From Dyella solisilvae (GTDB lineage Bacteria; Pseudomonadota; Gammaproteobacteria; Xanthomonadales; Rhodanobacteraceae), in assembly GCF_003351225.1 (NCBI RefSeq), contig NZ_QQSY01000001.1, forward strand, positions 124,001 through 188,000: 64,000 nucleotides of DNA, read 5' to 3'. Positions 18,848-28,166 of the stretch are shown in pieces (the first letter of the stretch is position 1; every line of letters starts with the position of its first letter). A program made the translations under genes and the position numbers. The notes under the pieces were generated by a model. It worked only from the letters and a program-made list of their open reading frames with translations. It ran no database searches and was not told the DNA's origin.

Positions 18848-19663
18848 TCAAGCCCGCTGTGCCTTCGGCGCCACCCGATAACGGAGGGCAGGTTCTGAGC
18901 GAGAGAGATTCGGCAGCAGTTTCTGTCGGGCGTTTTCATACGCCGTCCAGTCCTCAGCATCAGGCAGCGCCGGCAGGGTGATGAGTTCGCCCTGATCCAG
19001 GCCGGCCAAGGCCGCATCCACCAGGTTCTCGGCCGTCATGACGATCGGCGACGGCAGATGACTCACCGGCGTTCCCGCCAGATCCCAGAACTCGGTGGCG
19101 ATGGCGCCCGGCAGTACGGCTTGCACGCGCACGCCCTTCCCCGCCAGCTCATGGTGCAAGGAGCGCGAGAACGCCAGTACATACGCCTTGGTGCCGCCGT
19201 AGACACCGTTGAGGATCTCGGGAGCAACCGCCACGATGGACGCAACGTTGATGACCGTGCCGGCGCCGCGTTCAACGAACCCGGGCACGGCGGCATAGGT
19301 CAGGCGCGTCAGCGCATTCACGTTGAGCGAAATCATGTCGCTCATCCGGCCCGCGTCGGATTCGAGCAGCGGCGTCGTGGCGCCGAACCCCGCGTTGTTC
19401 ACCAGAAGCGAGATGCTGCGGTCGGTTCGCAGAAGGCTCTCGACCTTGGCCAGCTCAGCCGGGTCATTCAGGTCCGCGGGAAAAACCTGGATCGATCGCC
19501 TTGTCGCGTCGGTAAGACGACGTGCAAGCTCGCTGAGGCGATCACGATTGCGCGCCACCAGGACGAGGTCGTAACCACGACGCGCCAGGCGGTCGGCGTA
19601 TACAGCGCCAATGCCGGACGATGCGCCGGTGATCAAGGCCGTGCCCTTGCTGTAGTTGCTCAT
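18848..19663 (-). CDS. Short-chain dehydrogenase/reductase (SDR family)
   Basis: A 271-residue NAD(P)-dependent oxidoreductase with all classical SDR marks: the nucleotide-binding TGASSGIG (residues 13-20) with Arg-rich positions after it suggesting NADPH, NNAGFG near residue 88, a serine in INVASIV, and the catalytic YGGTK (Tyr-x-x-x-Lys) near 155-159. The substrate is unknown. It lies on the same strand as the emrAB operon but upstream of it by 220 bp, with an inverted repeat between, so it is probably a separate unit. Confidence 0.9.
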   Translation of the reverse strand: MSNYSKGTALITGASSGIGAVYADRLARRGYDLVLVARNRDRLSELARRLTDATRRSIQVFPADLNDPAELAKVESLLRTDRSISLLVNNAGFGATTPLLESDAGRMSDMISLNVNALTRLTYAAVPGFVERGAGTVINVASIVAVAPEILNGVYGGTKAYVLAFSRSLHHELAGKGVRVQAVLPGAIATEFWDLAGTPVSHLPSPIVMTAENLVDAALAGLDQGELITLPALPDAEDWTAYENARQKLLPNLSRSEPALRYRVAPKAQRA

Positions 19664-19779
19664 GTCGAATGCTCCACGTGTGCCTGCGGGATGCGGGCCA
19701 GTGGTTCTAGTCTTATGTCGCCGGGAAAAGACTTAAATGTCGTATATGCAGCGTTTTATGCCATTGCAGTGGTGAAGCG

Positions 19780-20116
19780 GCGTCTGGCCTGGGGTGGCGC
19801 CTTGGCGCTCGAGCCTTGGCGCCGGCGGCCGCCAAGCCCGCGGTGACGCGGCCGACTGCCTGGGAAATCGCTTCTGCAGGATTGACGCCCCCTTCTGCAG
19901 CTCCGCCGACCAGATACACGCCTTCGATTCGTCATCAACTGCGATGGCGCCCGGCGACACCCGTCCGGGCGACGGGATGTCGAGAGAGAAATCAGGCATG
20001 GCGTCCGGGCGGCCAGGCGCCAAGTCTTGAATGACCGAAGCGTCGTGCTGCGCCGCGATGCTCATGGAAACCACGATCGTCACGTGGTCCGCGGCAGAAT
20101 GTACGGTTTCGAGCAT
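19780..20116 (-). pseudogene. Remnant of an FAD-dependent oxidoreductase C-terminus, frameshifted
   Basis: Two leftward frames join into one recognisable protein tail. From 20116 one frame reads MLETVHSAADHVTIVVSM, then SIAAQHDASVIQDL... down to AIAVDDE (about 19928). A one-frame shift there continues as RIEGVYLVGGAAEGG, then VNPAEAISQAVGRVTAGLAA (19931 to about 19800). GVYLVGG followed by NPAEAISQA is the FAD-contacting C-terminal segment of HdrA-like and related flavin oxidoreductases, where the chain normally reads ...DGVFLAGxxxGPxxxxxxxAQA. The first frame has coding-like third-position GC. The N-terminal FAD and NAD domains are absent, so this is a dead 3' fragment. The parent family is an inference by eye. 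Confidence 0.5.
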
Positions 20117-20208
20117 CTCTTCTCGTCCTGTGGTGGCGTGTTGCCTCCATGCAACGAGTCGAGACACGCATCGACAACGTATCAACCCATGTCAACGAGG
20201 AAACTCAC

Positions 20209-20613
20209 ATGAAGGCCACAATCGTTGCAGCCGTGGCGCTACTCGGCGTCGCATACGCGTTTTCGCCACACACAGCCCAGGCGCAACAGCTTGAGGGTAC
20301 CCATCGCCAGGAGCTGTCCCGCCATGACCTGAGCATGCCGGGATGGGAAGAAGTGCAGTTGCGAGTCGATATAGACCCCGGGAAAGCCGCGCCGAATCAC
20401 AAGCACCCAGGCGAAGAAATCATCTACGTCATCGAGGGCACGCTGGAATATCAGCTCGAAGGCAGCCCGCCCGCCACACTCCGGACCGGCGACGTATTGT
20501 TTATCCCCGCTGGCGTGGTTCATAACGCGAAGAACGTTGGCCACACGAATGCGGCCGAACTTGCCACCTACGTCGTGCCGAAGGGAAAGCCACTGGTCGA
20601 ACTGGTGAAGTAA
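20209..20613 (+). CDS. Secreted cupin-domain protein
   Basis: A 134-residue exported single-domain cupin. I chose ATG 20209 (MKATIVAAVALLGVAYAFSP, cleavage after HTAQA) because ACGAGG lies upstream and it starts the signal peptide. Both cupin metal motifs are intact: motif 1 PNHKHPGEEIIYVIEGTLEY (two His and Glu) and motif 2 GDVLFIPAGVVHNAKN. This predicts a metal-binding beta barrel in the periplasm; similar small cupins act as isomerases, dioxygenases or sensors, and none can be chosen here. It is preceded by the FAD-oxidoreductase remnant on the other strand. Confidence 0.85.
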   Translation: MKATIVAAVALLGVAYAFSPHTAQAQQLEGTHRQELSRHDLSMPGWEEVQLRVDIDPGKAAPNHKHPGEEIIYVIEGTLEYQLEGSPPATLRTGDVLFIPAGVVHNAKNVGHTNAAELATYVVPKGKPLVELVK

Positions 20614-20857
20614 TCGAGCCTGGGCCCGCCATGCGTGGCTGCGTCGCGGTCCTTTGTTCGGCAGGGGCGCAATAACGCATGGGGTATCGAAAACGACGGA
20701 CGTCAGGACACCGGGCCGAATGCGCGCATCGACGCTTGGCATTCATCCGTGTTACACGGCATATCCTGTCTATTCGGGGCCTCATCGATTACGCTTGCCG
20801 GCGTTTAGCCGTCTTCGACCTCAAACTTCGGGAAGCATCCGCCGCGAGGTTTCAGTC

Positions 20858-21685
20858 ATGTTCGACGTACTGGCGTTTTGTGAAAACCACACGCGCTGGC
20901 CAGCCAGCCTCGGCTATGCCGCCCGTTTGGCCGCTTCCTTCGAAAGTCGACTCACCGGCATCTACACGTGCCCCATCCCCAGCGTCATGTTGTCTCCCTA
21001 CGAAATGCCGAGACTCATGGCGGAGCAGATCGAGGCGCTGCGGCAACTGGAGCAGCAGGCAATTGACGCAGCGCCCTCCTTTGAAGCCTTCGCCCAAGCC
21101 CACGGCGCGACCCGGGCATCCTGGCAAGTGGCGGAGGAAGAGGTCGTGCGCGCGCTTCAGCTGGCTGGCTGCTGGCATGACGTACTGGTGCTCGGGCGCA
21201 CGCCACACTCACCGTGGGGCTCCGCGTCAAGCGTAGGCAGCATCGTCCTTGGCACGGACATGCCATGCATCGTCGTGCCGGACGACGATGCCGACGCAAC
21301 ATCGCTGGACTGCATCGCCATCGCCTGGAACGGATCCCGCGAGGCCATCGGAGCTGTCCATGCGGCTCGGCATTTCCTGAAGCGCGCGCGCAAGGTCACG
21401 ATCCTCCACGGCCAGCAGCGCCCACCTGCCAGCCTGGGGCCTTGGCGGCCGCCCTTCGACCTGACGAAGTACCTGGCGGACAATGGCGTCGCCAGCGAGA
21501 GCGTCCTGCTGTCCGAATCCGCGGATGCCGCCGACGACCTGTTGCTGGAAGCGGCGAACAAGGCCAAGGCAGACCTGCTTGTGATGGGCGCCTATGGTCA
21601 CACGCGCATTTCGGAGTGGATCTTTGGCGGAGCCACCCGCGGGGTGCTGGAGAACCTCAACCTGCCGGTCTTCATGCGCCACTGA
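20858..21685 (+). CDS. Universal stress protein, tandem UspA domains
   Basis: A 275-residue cytoplasmic protein with two Usp domains, about residues 1-140 and 150-275. The start at 20858 (MFDVLAFCENHTRWPASLGYA) has CGCGAGG about 10 nt upstream; a frame open from 20654 lacks Usp features before it. The second domain ends with the ATP-binding type motif GAYGHTRISEWIFGGATRGVL (G-2x-G-9x-G-S/T-like) and LPVFM. Such proteins are induced by stress or stationary phase. The gene stands alone between the cupin and GlxA-type regulator genes. Confidence 0.88.
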   Translation: MFDVLAFCENHTRWPASLGYAARLAASFESRLTGIYTCPIPSVMLSPYEMPRLMAEQIEALRQLEQQAIDAAPSFEAFAQAHGATRASWQVAEEEVVRALQLAGCWHDVLVLGRTPHSPWGSASSVGSIVLGTDMPCIVVPDDDADATSLDCIAIAWNGSREAIGAVHAARHFLKRARKVTILHGQQRPPASLGPWRPPFDLTKYLADNGVASESVLLSESADAADDLLLEAANKAKADLLVMGAYGHTRISEWIFGGATRGVLENLNLPVFMRH

Positions 21686-21903
21686 ATTCACGCGCCAATC
21701 TTCGGCCAGGGCGATCGGTACTGCGTCGCGCATGGGCCTCGTCGCACAAAGCGCAGGGGATGCATCGAGCTTCCCTATTCCACTCTCCGCCATCGCCCTT
21801 CCATAAGCGCCAAGGAGCCGTGGCGGGCCGCCGGTTGCGCGCACGGCCCCATTGGACTTAAATAACCCGGCTGCCACCTTTTATGCCATGCGAGAGGCGC
21901 CCC

Positions 21904-22878
21904 ATGCAGCGCATCGGTTTCCTGGTCTACCCGGGCTTTCAGATCATGTCGCTGGCCGCAGCGTCGGTCTTCGAGTTCGCGAACCTCACGCTGCGACGGA
22001 CCAACTATGAGGTCCATGTCGTCTCCGAATCCGGCGGGCCCATCGCGAGCTCCCTTGGCGCCCCCATCCAGACCGAAGCCATCGGCAGGCAACGCTTCGA
22101 TACCTTGCTCATCGGCGGTGGCGTGGGCGTTCCCGCGGTCAGCGCGTCGTTGCTGGATATCGTTCGCAAATCACCCCGCCGGTCGCGGCGCGTGGCGGCC
22201 ATCTGCACGGGCGCATTCCTGCTTGCACAGGCGGGCCTGCTCGACGGGCGTCGCGCCACCACGCACTGGCTGGTGGCCCAGCGACTCAAGCAAGAACATG
22301 CCGCAGTGACGGTCGAGGAAGACCGCATCTTCATCATCGACGGTGACATCTGGACGTCCGCCGGCATGAGTGCGGGCATCGACCTGGCCCTCGCCATGGT
22401 GGAGAAGGACCTGGGCAGCGAGGTGGCGCGACAGGTGGCGCAAAAGCTGGTCATCTACCATCGGCGGACCGGCGGCCAGTCGCAGTTCTCGGCGCTGCTC
22501 GAACTCGAGCCCAAATCGGACCGCATCCAGAACGCGCTGACCTACGCCAAGAGCCACCTGCGTTCCACCCTCTCCGTCGAGGAACTGGCGGCTGCCGCGA
22601 GCCTCAGCCCGCGCCAGTTCAGCCGCGCGTTTACCGCCGAGACCGGACAGTCACCCGCCAAGGCGGTGGAGCACCTGCGCGTGGAAGCGGCGCGCCTGAT
22701 GATGGAGCAGACGCGCCATCCCATTGAGGTGATCGCTCGCGAAGTGGGGTTTGCTGACCGGGAGCGGATGCGGCGGGCCTTCGTCCGGGCGTTCGGGCAG
22801 CCACCGCAGGCGATGCGCCGTCATGCGGCCGAGCCGGATGCGGGGGCGACGGTGGACGTGGCTTCACGCGTGGCCTGA
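21904..22878 (+). CDS. GlxA-type AraC regulator with DJ-1/PfpI domain
   Basis: A 324-residue transcription factor. Residues 1-185 form a DJ-1/PfpI-like amidotransferase fold with nucleophile-elbow motif AICTGAFLLAQAG (Cys near residue 101) and the SAGMSAGIDLAL segment typical of GlxA family members. Residues 205-305 form the AraC two-HTH DNA-binding domain (LSVEELAAAASLSPRQFSRAF; PIEVIAREVGFADRERMRRAF). The ATG at 21904 has GAGAGG upstream; an ATG at 21883 adds seven residues. Family members often control glycine-betaine, arginine or acetonitrile-type metabolism. The target is unknown here. Confidence 0.9.
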   Translation: MQRIGFLVYPGFQIMSLAAASVFEFANLTLRRTNYEVHVVSESGGPIASSLGAPIQTEAIGRQRFDTLLIGGGVGVPAVSASLLDIVRKSPRRSRRVAAICTGAFLLAQAGLLDGRRATTHWLVAQRLKQEHAAVTVEEDRIFIIDGDIWTSAGMSAGIDLALAMVEKDLGSEVARQVAQKLVIYHRRTGGQSQFSALLELEPKSDRIQNALTYAKSHLRSTLSVEELAAAASLSPRQFSRAFTAETGQSPAKAVEHLRVEAARLMMEQTRHPIEVIAREVGFADRERMRRAFVRAFGQPPQAMRRHAAEPDAGATVDVASRVA

Positions 22879-23036
22879 ATGGACGGCCAGGCGGCCGACA
22901 CATCGATCCGGGGCAATGATTACTGCTTTCGACCCAGAGCGTAGATCATGGCACCGCCCGGTCGGCTGCGAATGCTCGGCGTCAGCTCCCCCGGAACTCC
23001 TTCGGATGGCGGTATTCCTCCACGCGGGAAACACTC

Positions 23037-25049
23037 ATGACTGAACCTGCTGTCCAGGCTCGAAAGATCAGCGCTTTCCTTGTGCGCGTCGGTCAAGCCA
23101 GACGTTTCCTCGAGAGAGGAGATCGCTTCTCCCTGCGCACCGTTGTTGCGGCTGCGATGCTTTCTGCATTGATGACGTGCAGCGCCATCGCACAGGTCGG
23201 TGCGGGGCCGATCGCCACGCCACTGCCTCCGGCGCTGCCCACTCCTATGGACGCGCCCTTTCGTGGCACGATCCAACTGGCGGTCAATGCGACCGACACC
23301 GATCACCAGATCTATTCCGTCCACGAAACGATCCCTGTCCAGACGCCAGGCGACACGGTCCTGCTCTATCCGGAATGGGAAACGGCCAGCCACGCCCCGA
23401 CCGCGACGGTGGCGGAACTGGCCGGTTTGATAGTGCAGGTCGATGGCAAGCCTGCTGAATGGGCGCGCGATCCTGTCGACATGCACGCCTTTCACGTCAA
23501 GGTTCCAAACGGAGCGAGTTCAATCACGCTGGATTTCCAGTTTCTGGCCCCGGCCTCCGCGAATCTCTTGCGACCTGACATGGCGATGGTTCCCTGGCAT
23601 CGCGTGTTGCTTTACCCGGCGGGCTGGTATGTGCGGAATATTCCCGTGACCGCCACGCTCACGCTCCCACGCGGACTAACGCCCTACACGGCGCTGGCTT
23701 TCGAAACCAACGACACGGACGAGCTGCGCTTTCAGCCAGTGATGCTGGACCGTTTGGTTGACGCCCCCGTTTATGCCGGCCGATTTACGCGCCGGATCCT
23801 TCTCAACGGAGACGCCGCCAAGCCGGTGGCGCTGGACATGCTGGCCGACGCCAAGGAAGACCTCGCCATTCGTCCATCGGAGATTGAGCTGACCAAACGG
23901 CTCATTCTTCAGAGCCAGAAGACGTTCGGCACGGCGCCATATCGCCACTACGACATCATGGTCACCCTCAGCGACGTGCTGTCTCCCGACGGCGGCGGTG
24001 GCGGAGTCGAACATCTGGAGGAAGGAGAAAACAATCTTCCCGCCGCGTACTTCACCCGCGCCGCGGAACAACTCAACAATCGCGACCTGATCGCGCACGA
24101 ATACGCCCACGTGTGGAATGGTTTATGGCGAGAGCCGGCGAACCTGTGGTCGCCGACCTTCAACCGACCGGTCGATGGATCACTGCTCTGGGTCTATGAG
24201 GGCCAGACTGAATTCTGGGGACGCATGATGGCGGCGCGCGCCGGCCTGCGCGATCACCAGCAGACCCTCGACAAGCTTGCGATGGATGCAGCCAACGTCG
24301 CTCGCCGCTCCGGTCGACGCTGGAAAGATCTGCAGGACAGCACCAACGATGCGATCTACATGGCAAAGCGTCATATCGCGTGGCGCGACTGGCAGCGCCG
24401 GGAAGACTATTACCCCGAAGGGGTGTTGCTGTGGCTCGATGTCGACGCACGGTTGCGTGAACTGAGCCACGGCAAACGCAGTCTCGACGATTTCGCCCGC
24501 CTCTTTTTCGCCACGGACAGCACTCGATCAACGAAAACCTATACCTTCCAGAATGTCTGTGACGCCCTCAACCAGGTCAGTCCGGATGATTGGGCGGCCT
24601 TTCTGAACCGTCATCTCCTTAGCCACAGTACCGAGGACGCGATTGCCGGCCTCGCCCGCGCGGGGTGGAAGCTCACCTTTAACGACACCCCCACGGAGAC
24701 ATTCCTTCAGGACGAGAAGGGAGCCGGGGCCATCAATCTCGATGACTCGATCGGCCTTCAGGTTGGGGAGGATGGCCGCATTCAATCCGTTCAATGGGAC
24801 AGCCCGGCGTTCCAGGCCGGTCTGTCGCCCGGCGTGCGGATTACCGACGTAGGTGGGGAAGCCTTTTCGACGCGTGCTCTGATCGGCGCCGTCCAGTCCT
24901 CTCCCTCAAAGCCCATCAGTCTGAGCGTCAAAATGGGAGGAAACCCGCGCACTGTGGCGATCGACTACCACGGCGGGCTGAGATACCCCCATCTCGAACG
25001 CATCGACGGGACACCCGACAGGCTCTCGGACCTGCTCAAGGCGCGCTGA
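23037..25049 (+). CDS. M61 family metallopeptidase with C-terminal PDZ domain
   Basis: A 670-residue secreted zinc aminopeptidase of the glycyl-aminopeptidase (M61) family. A long N-region precedes the signal hydrophobic core VVAAAMLSALMTCSAIA. The M61 N-terminal beta domain runs to about residue 260. The catalytic domain carries His354-Glu355-x-x-His358 (AHEYAHVW) and the third zinc ligand Glu388 in YEGQTEFWG. A PDZ domain lies at about 560-660 (IQSVQWDSPAFQAGLSPG). All metal ligands are intact. Next on the same strand, 292 bp downstream, is a double-retropepsin/TPR protein, so this is a small block of periplasmic peptidases. Confidence 0.9.
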   Translation: MTEPAVQARKISAFLVRVGQARRFLERGDRFSLRTVVAAAMLSALMTCSAIAQVGAGPIATPLPPALPTPMDAPFRGTIQLAVNATDTDHQIYSVHETIPVQTPGDTVLLYPEWETASHAPTATVAELAGLIVQVDGKPAEWARDPVDMHAFHVKVPNGASSITLDFQFLAPASANLLRPDMAMVPWHRVLLYPAGWYVRNIPVTATLTLPRGLTPYTALAFETNDTDELRFQPVMLDRLVDAPVYAGRFTRRILLNGDAAKPVALDMLADAKEDLAIRPSEIELTKRLILQSQKTFGTAPYRHYDIMVTLSDVLSPDGGGGGVEHLEEGENNLPAAYFTRAAEQLNNRDLIAHEYAHVWNGLWREPANLWSPTFNRPVDGSLLWVYEGQTEFWGRMMAARAGLRDHQQTLDKLAMDAANVARRSGRRWKDLQDSTNDAIYMAKRHIAWRDWQRREDYYPEGVLLWLDVDARLRELSHGKRSLDDFARLFFATDSTRSTKTYTFQNVCDALNQVSPDDWAAFLNRHLLSHSTEDAIAGLARAGWKLTFNDTPTETFLQDEKGAGAINLDDSIGLQVGEDGRIQSVQWDSPAFQAGLSPGVRITDVGGEAFSTRALIGAVQSSPSKPISLSVKMGGNPRTVAIDYHGGLRYPHLERIDGTPDRLSDLLKAR

Positions 25050-25341
25050 AGCTTGCCCAGCTCAACTTGGCTATTCCAACGCCTCGTTGGCCACAACCTC
25101 GCTTCGCCGCGGCCATGCACGGAGCCTCGATGGGATTCGCGCCGGGTAGACTCGTCCAAGGTTCGTTCAAGCTGGCCCGCCAGGCGCCGGACGGAGGGCG
25201 CCGACCGGCCAACCGTCATGTCCACTGGCGGCCCACGATGGACGTTGTCCAGCCGACAGACATCCGCTTGGCCCGGCGGCGCTATGATCATTGCAGCACG
25301 CATCGTCGCCAGGACCTGTGACCACGGCATACAGGCGCGTC

Positions 25342-27108
25342 ATGAGCACATTGCGTTTCTTCTGCATTGGGATAGCCGCTTTGGTTGCAGGTCACGCCTG
25401 GGCTGACGGCTGCCGCCTGAAGGATTTCGGCACGTTGCCCGTGGAAATGGTCGGTAATCGCGCCACGACCATGGTGAAGATCAACGGCGCCAACACACGC
25501 TTCATTCTCGATACCGGCGCCTCCTTCAACACCATGTCGAGCGCCAACGCGTCGGCGCTTGGGCTCAAGCTGGAACCTGCGCCCTTCGGATACCGGCTCA
25601 GAGGCATCGGTGGTGACGTATACGTCCAGCAGGCGCACGTCAAGGAATTCGGCATCCTCGATACGACACTCAAGAATGTCGCCTTCATCGTGGGCGGCAC
25701 CGATGCCGGCAACGGATTCCTTGGCGCGAATCTGCTTGACTACGCCGATCTGGAAATCGACCTGGCGCATGGGAAGCTGACGCTGTTCCAGGCGGATCAC
25801 TGCGCGAATGCGTCGCTGGCTTATTGGTCCAAGGATGGCAACTACAACGTCGCCGACATTGCGCCGTTCGACAGTCCTTACGATCGCCGCACGTTCATCA
25901 ACGTCCTGATCAATGGTCGGAAAGTACGCGCGGTGATCGATTCGGGCGCATCCGCCACCCTGCTGACTCGAGACGCCGCCGAGCGCGCCGGCATCAACCT
26001 CAATGCGCCCGACGCCAGGGGCGGCAGTATCAGCACTGGCGTTGGCTCCAAGCCGGTCAAGACTTGGACGGTGAAGGTGGATTCGTTCTCCGTCGGCTCG
26101 GAAACCATCCGGAACAGCCAGATGCAGGTCCTTGACGGCAGGATCGGCGACGACACCGACATGCTGCTTGGCGTGGATTTCCTCCTCGCCCATCGCATGT
26201 TCATCGCCAACAGCATCAGGAAGGTTTTCTTCACCTACAACGGCGGGCGCGTCTTTACGTTCGCGACAGCTCCATCCGACGGCGACAAATCCGACTCCGG
26301 CGGTGCGGCGGGTGAGAATGGAACCGCGCCAAAGACCGCCACTGAATATGCATTTTCCGGTGAGGCACACCTGTCGCGCGGTGAACCGAAGGCCGCCATC
26401 GCCGATCTGGATCAGGCCATCCGTCTGGATCCCGATCAAGCCGCCTTCTATGTCGCCCGCGCCAGGGCCCACGCCGCGGACATCGAGCCAGACGCCGCGC
26501 TTTCGGATCTGGACAAGGCCTTGAGTCTGGACCCCAAGAACGTCGACGCACTGCTGATGCGCGCCGAATTCCGCTTCGCGCACAAGGACCGCGCGGGCGC
26601 CGCATCCGATGCGGCGGCGGCAAGCACGGTGGCGCCGGCGGGGTCATCCCAAGCCCGCGCGATTGCTTCTCTCTACATCGAACTCGATCAACCGGGTGCG
26701 GCGCTCCCCATGCTCGACGACTGGATTCGCCTGCACAACGATGATGCGATGCTTGGTTCCGCACTCAACGAGCGATGCTGGGCGCGCGGACTGAGCAATC
26801 AGATGCTCGACGATGCCTTGAAGGATTGTCATAAGGCGATCAAGCGCGACGGACAGAACCCCGCCTACCTCGACAGTCTCGGCCTGGTCGAACTGCGGCT
26901 GGGGCACTACCCCGAATCGATCAAGGCATACGAGCAAGCCCTGGTGCAAAAGCCGCGTTCCGCCTGGACCCACTATGGCCTGGGACTGGCGGAAATCCGC
27001 GGCGGCCAGCAGCAAGCGGGCAATGCCGATCTCGTGGCCGCACGCACCCTTGACCCGCAAATTGACACTCGCGCCACCAAGTATGGCTTGAAGGTCTCAG
27101 GCCCTTAG
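25342..27108 (+). CDS. Periplasmic double aspartyl-protease (retropepsin-like) and TPR protein
   Basis: A 588-residue exported protein. The start at 25342 ([23 protein letters not shown]) opens a signal peptide. Two retropepsin-like half-domains follow, each with its own catalytic motif: ILDTGASF (Asp57) and VIDSGASA (Asp200), each with a downstream hydrophobic-Gly partner ([15 protein letters not shown]). A single chain therefore supplies both aspartates, as in pepsins but in the clan of retroviral-type proteases. From about residue 330 to the end lie six or so TPR repeats ([39 protein letters not shown]). The TPR arm probably recruits substrates or partners. Natural substrate unknown. Confidence 0.85.
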   Translation: MSTLRFFCIGIAALVAGHAWADGCRLKDFGTLPVEMVGNRATTMVKINGANTRFILDTGASFNTMSSANASALGLKLEPAPFGYRLRGIGGDVYVQQAHVKEFGILDTTLKNVAFIVGGTDAGNGFLGANLLDYADLEIDLAHGKLTLFQADHCANASLAYWSKDGNYNVADIAPFDSPYDRRTFINVLINGRKVRAVIDSGASATLLTRDAAERAGINLNAPDARGGSISTGVGSKPVKTWTVKVDSFSVGSETIRNSQMQVLDGRIGDDTDMLLGVDFLLAHRMFIANSIRKVFFTYNGGRVFTFATAPSDGDKSDSGGAAGENGTAPKTATEYAFSGEAHLSRGEPKAAIADLDQAIRLDPDQAAFYVARARAHAADIEPDAALSDLDKALSLDPKNVDALLMRAEFRFAHKDRAGAASDAAAASTVAPAGSSQARAIASLYIELDQPGAALPMLDDWIRLHNDDAMLGSALNERCWARGLSNQMLDDALKDCHKAIKRDGQNPAYLDSLGLVELRLGHYPESIKAYEQALVQKPRSAWTHYGLGLAEIRGGQQQAGNADLVAARTLDPQIDTRATKYGLKVSGP

Positions 27109-27218
27109 GCGGGAAACCCCTTCCATTGGATGGAATGATTTGCAGAGCTTCACCCTCTTTCGCAGATACCCAAAGTCGACGTGAAACGCCACATCCCACA
27201 CATAGCTCGAGGTATTCC

Positions 27219-27686
27219 ATGGAAATCCGCCAACCCGTCCCGCCGTTTTCGCTCGAAACGGCCATCCAGAAGGTGCGCCTGGCAGAAGATGCGTGGAATA
27301 GCCGCGACCCCGAAAGGGTTTCGCTGGTCTATGCGCCCAACACGCACTGGCGCAACCGCGCGGAATTCGTGGACGGTCGTGATGCTGTCAAGGCCTTTCT
27401 TCATCGCAAATGGAACCGCGAACTGGACTATCGCCTGATCAAGGAGCTGTGGACTTTCGCTGGCAACCGTATCGCCGTCCGTTTCGTCTACGAATGCCAC
27501 GACGATTCCGGCAACTGGTACCGCAGCCACGGTAATGAGAATTGGGAATTCAACGACCACGGCCAAATGACCAAGCGACACGCCAGCATCAATGACCAGC
27601 CCATCGCCCAAAGCGAGCGCCTGTTCCACTGGCCACTGGGACGCCGACCGGACGACCACCCGGGCCTTAGCGAACTTGGACTTTGA
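27219..27686 (+). CDS. DUF1348 / nuclear transport factor 2-like family protein
   Basis: A 155-residue cytoplasmic protein of the SnoaL/NTF2-like fold, DUF1348 subgroup. I chose ATG 27219 ([19 protein letters not shown]). Signature segments are [50 protein letters not shown] and [22 protein letters not shown]. These match conserved DUF1348 blocks along the whole length, which is about that of the family. The biochemical role of the family is not established. It converges with a small secreted-protein gene 29 bp downstream. Confidence 0.85.
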   Translation: MEIRQPVPPFSLETAIQKVRLAEDAWNSRDPERVSLVYAPNTHWRNRAEFVDGRDAVKAFLHRKWNRELDYRLIKELWTFAGNRIAVRFVYECHDDSGNWYRSHGNENWEFNDHGQMTKRHASINDQPIAQSERLFHWPLGRRPDDHPGLSELGL

Positions 27687-27715
27687 GGATCCGTCACACG
27701 GAAGCGAACGATGTC

Positions 27716-28021
27716 TCAGGGTTCCTTTGTCAGTGCGGCCGACACGATTGCGCGGCGAAGCTCAGCCTTCGTCAGGGCGATGCTCGGCGACTGGCGGATC
27801 GCAACGGCCTTCATCGATGGTGGTTTAAGCATCAGGTGACGCTGGTTTTCCCAGTTCCTTGCCAGACGTTCTGCCTGGGCGACTTCGGCCGGCGTGGCTC
27901 CGACGAAACCGACAACCGTATGACCATCCATGTTGACGGTGTAGGTTTCAATGGAGGCGCTGGCCTGCCCGATACAGGCGAAGCCAAGGGCGACAAGCAT
28001 GGAAATAGTCAGACGTTTCAT
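27716..28021 (-). CDS. Small secreted hypothetical protein
   Basis: A 101-residue protein with a clear signal peptide (MKRLTISMLVALGFACIGQASAS). The start at 28021 is supported by a near-perfect Shine-Dalgarno, AGGAGGT, 6 nt upstream; the frame open to 28183 has none of these features. The mature part reads IETYTVNMDGHTVVGFVGATPAEVAQAERLARNW and then a basic tail. I do not recognise a family. It lies 145 bp downstream of, and on the same strand as, another exported protein of unknown function, so the two may form a small operon. Confidence 0.7.
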   Translation of the reverse strand: MKRLTISMLVALGFACIGQASASIETYTVNMDGHTVVGFVGATPAEVAQAERLARNWENQRHLMLKPPSMKAVAIRQSPSIALTKAELRRAIVSAALTKEP

Positions 28022-28166
28022 GGGATGACCTCCTAATGCGGGTACTGATCGGCGCCGCTGGGAAGACGGGCAATCGGGCAGACGAGTGCCTTCTTGCACG
28101 GTCAGCGCTTGTGCACGAACTTTCGCTCCCACGCCGACGCCAACGCGGGAGCTCGCCGCCGAATCC

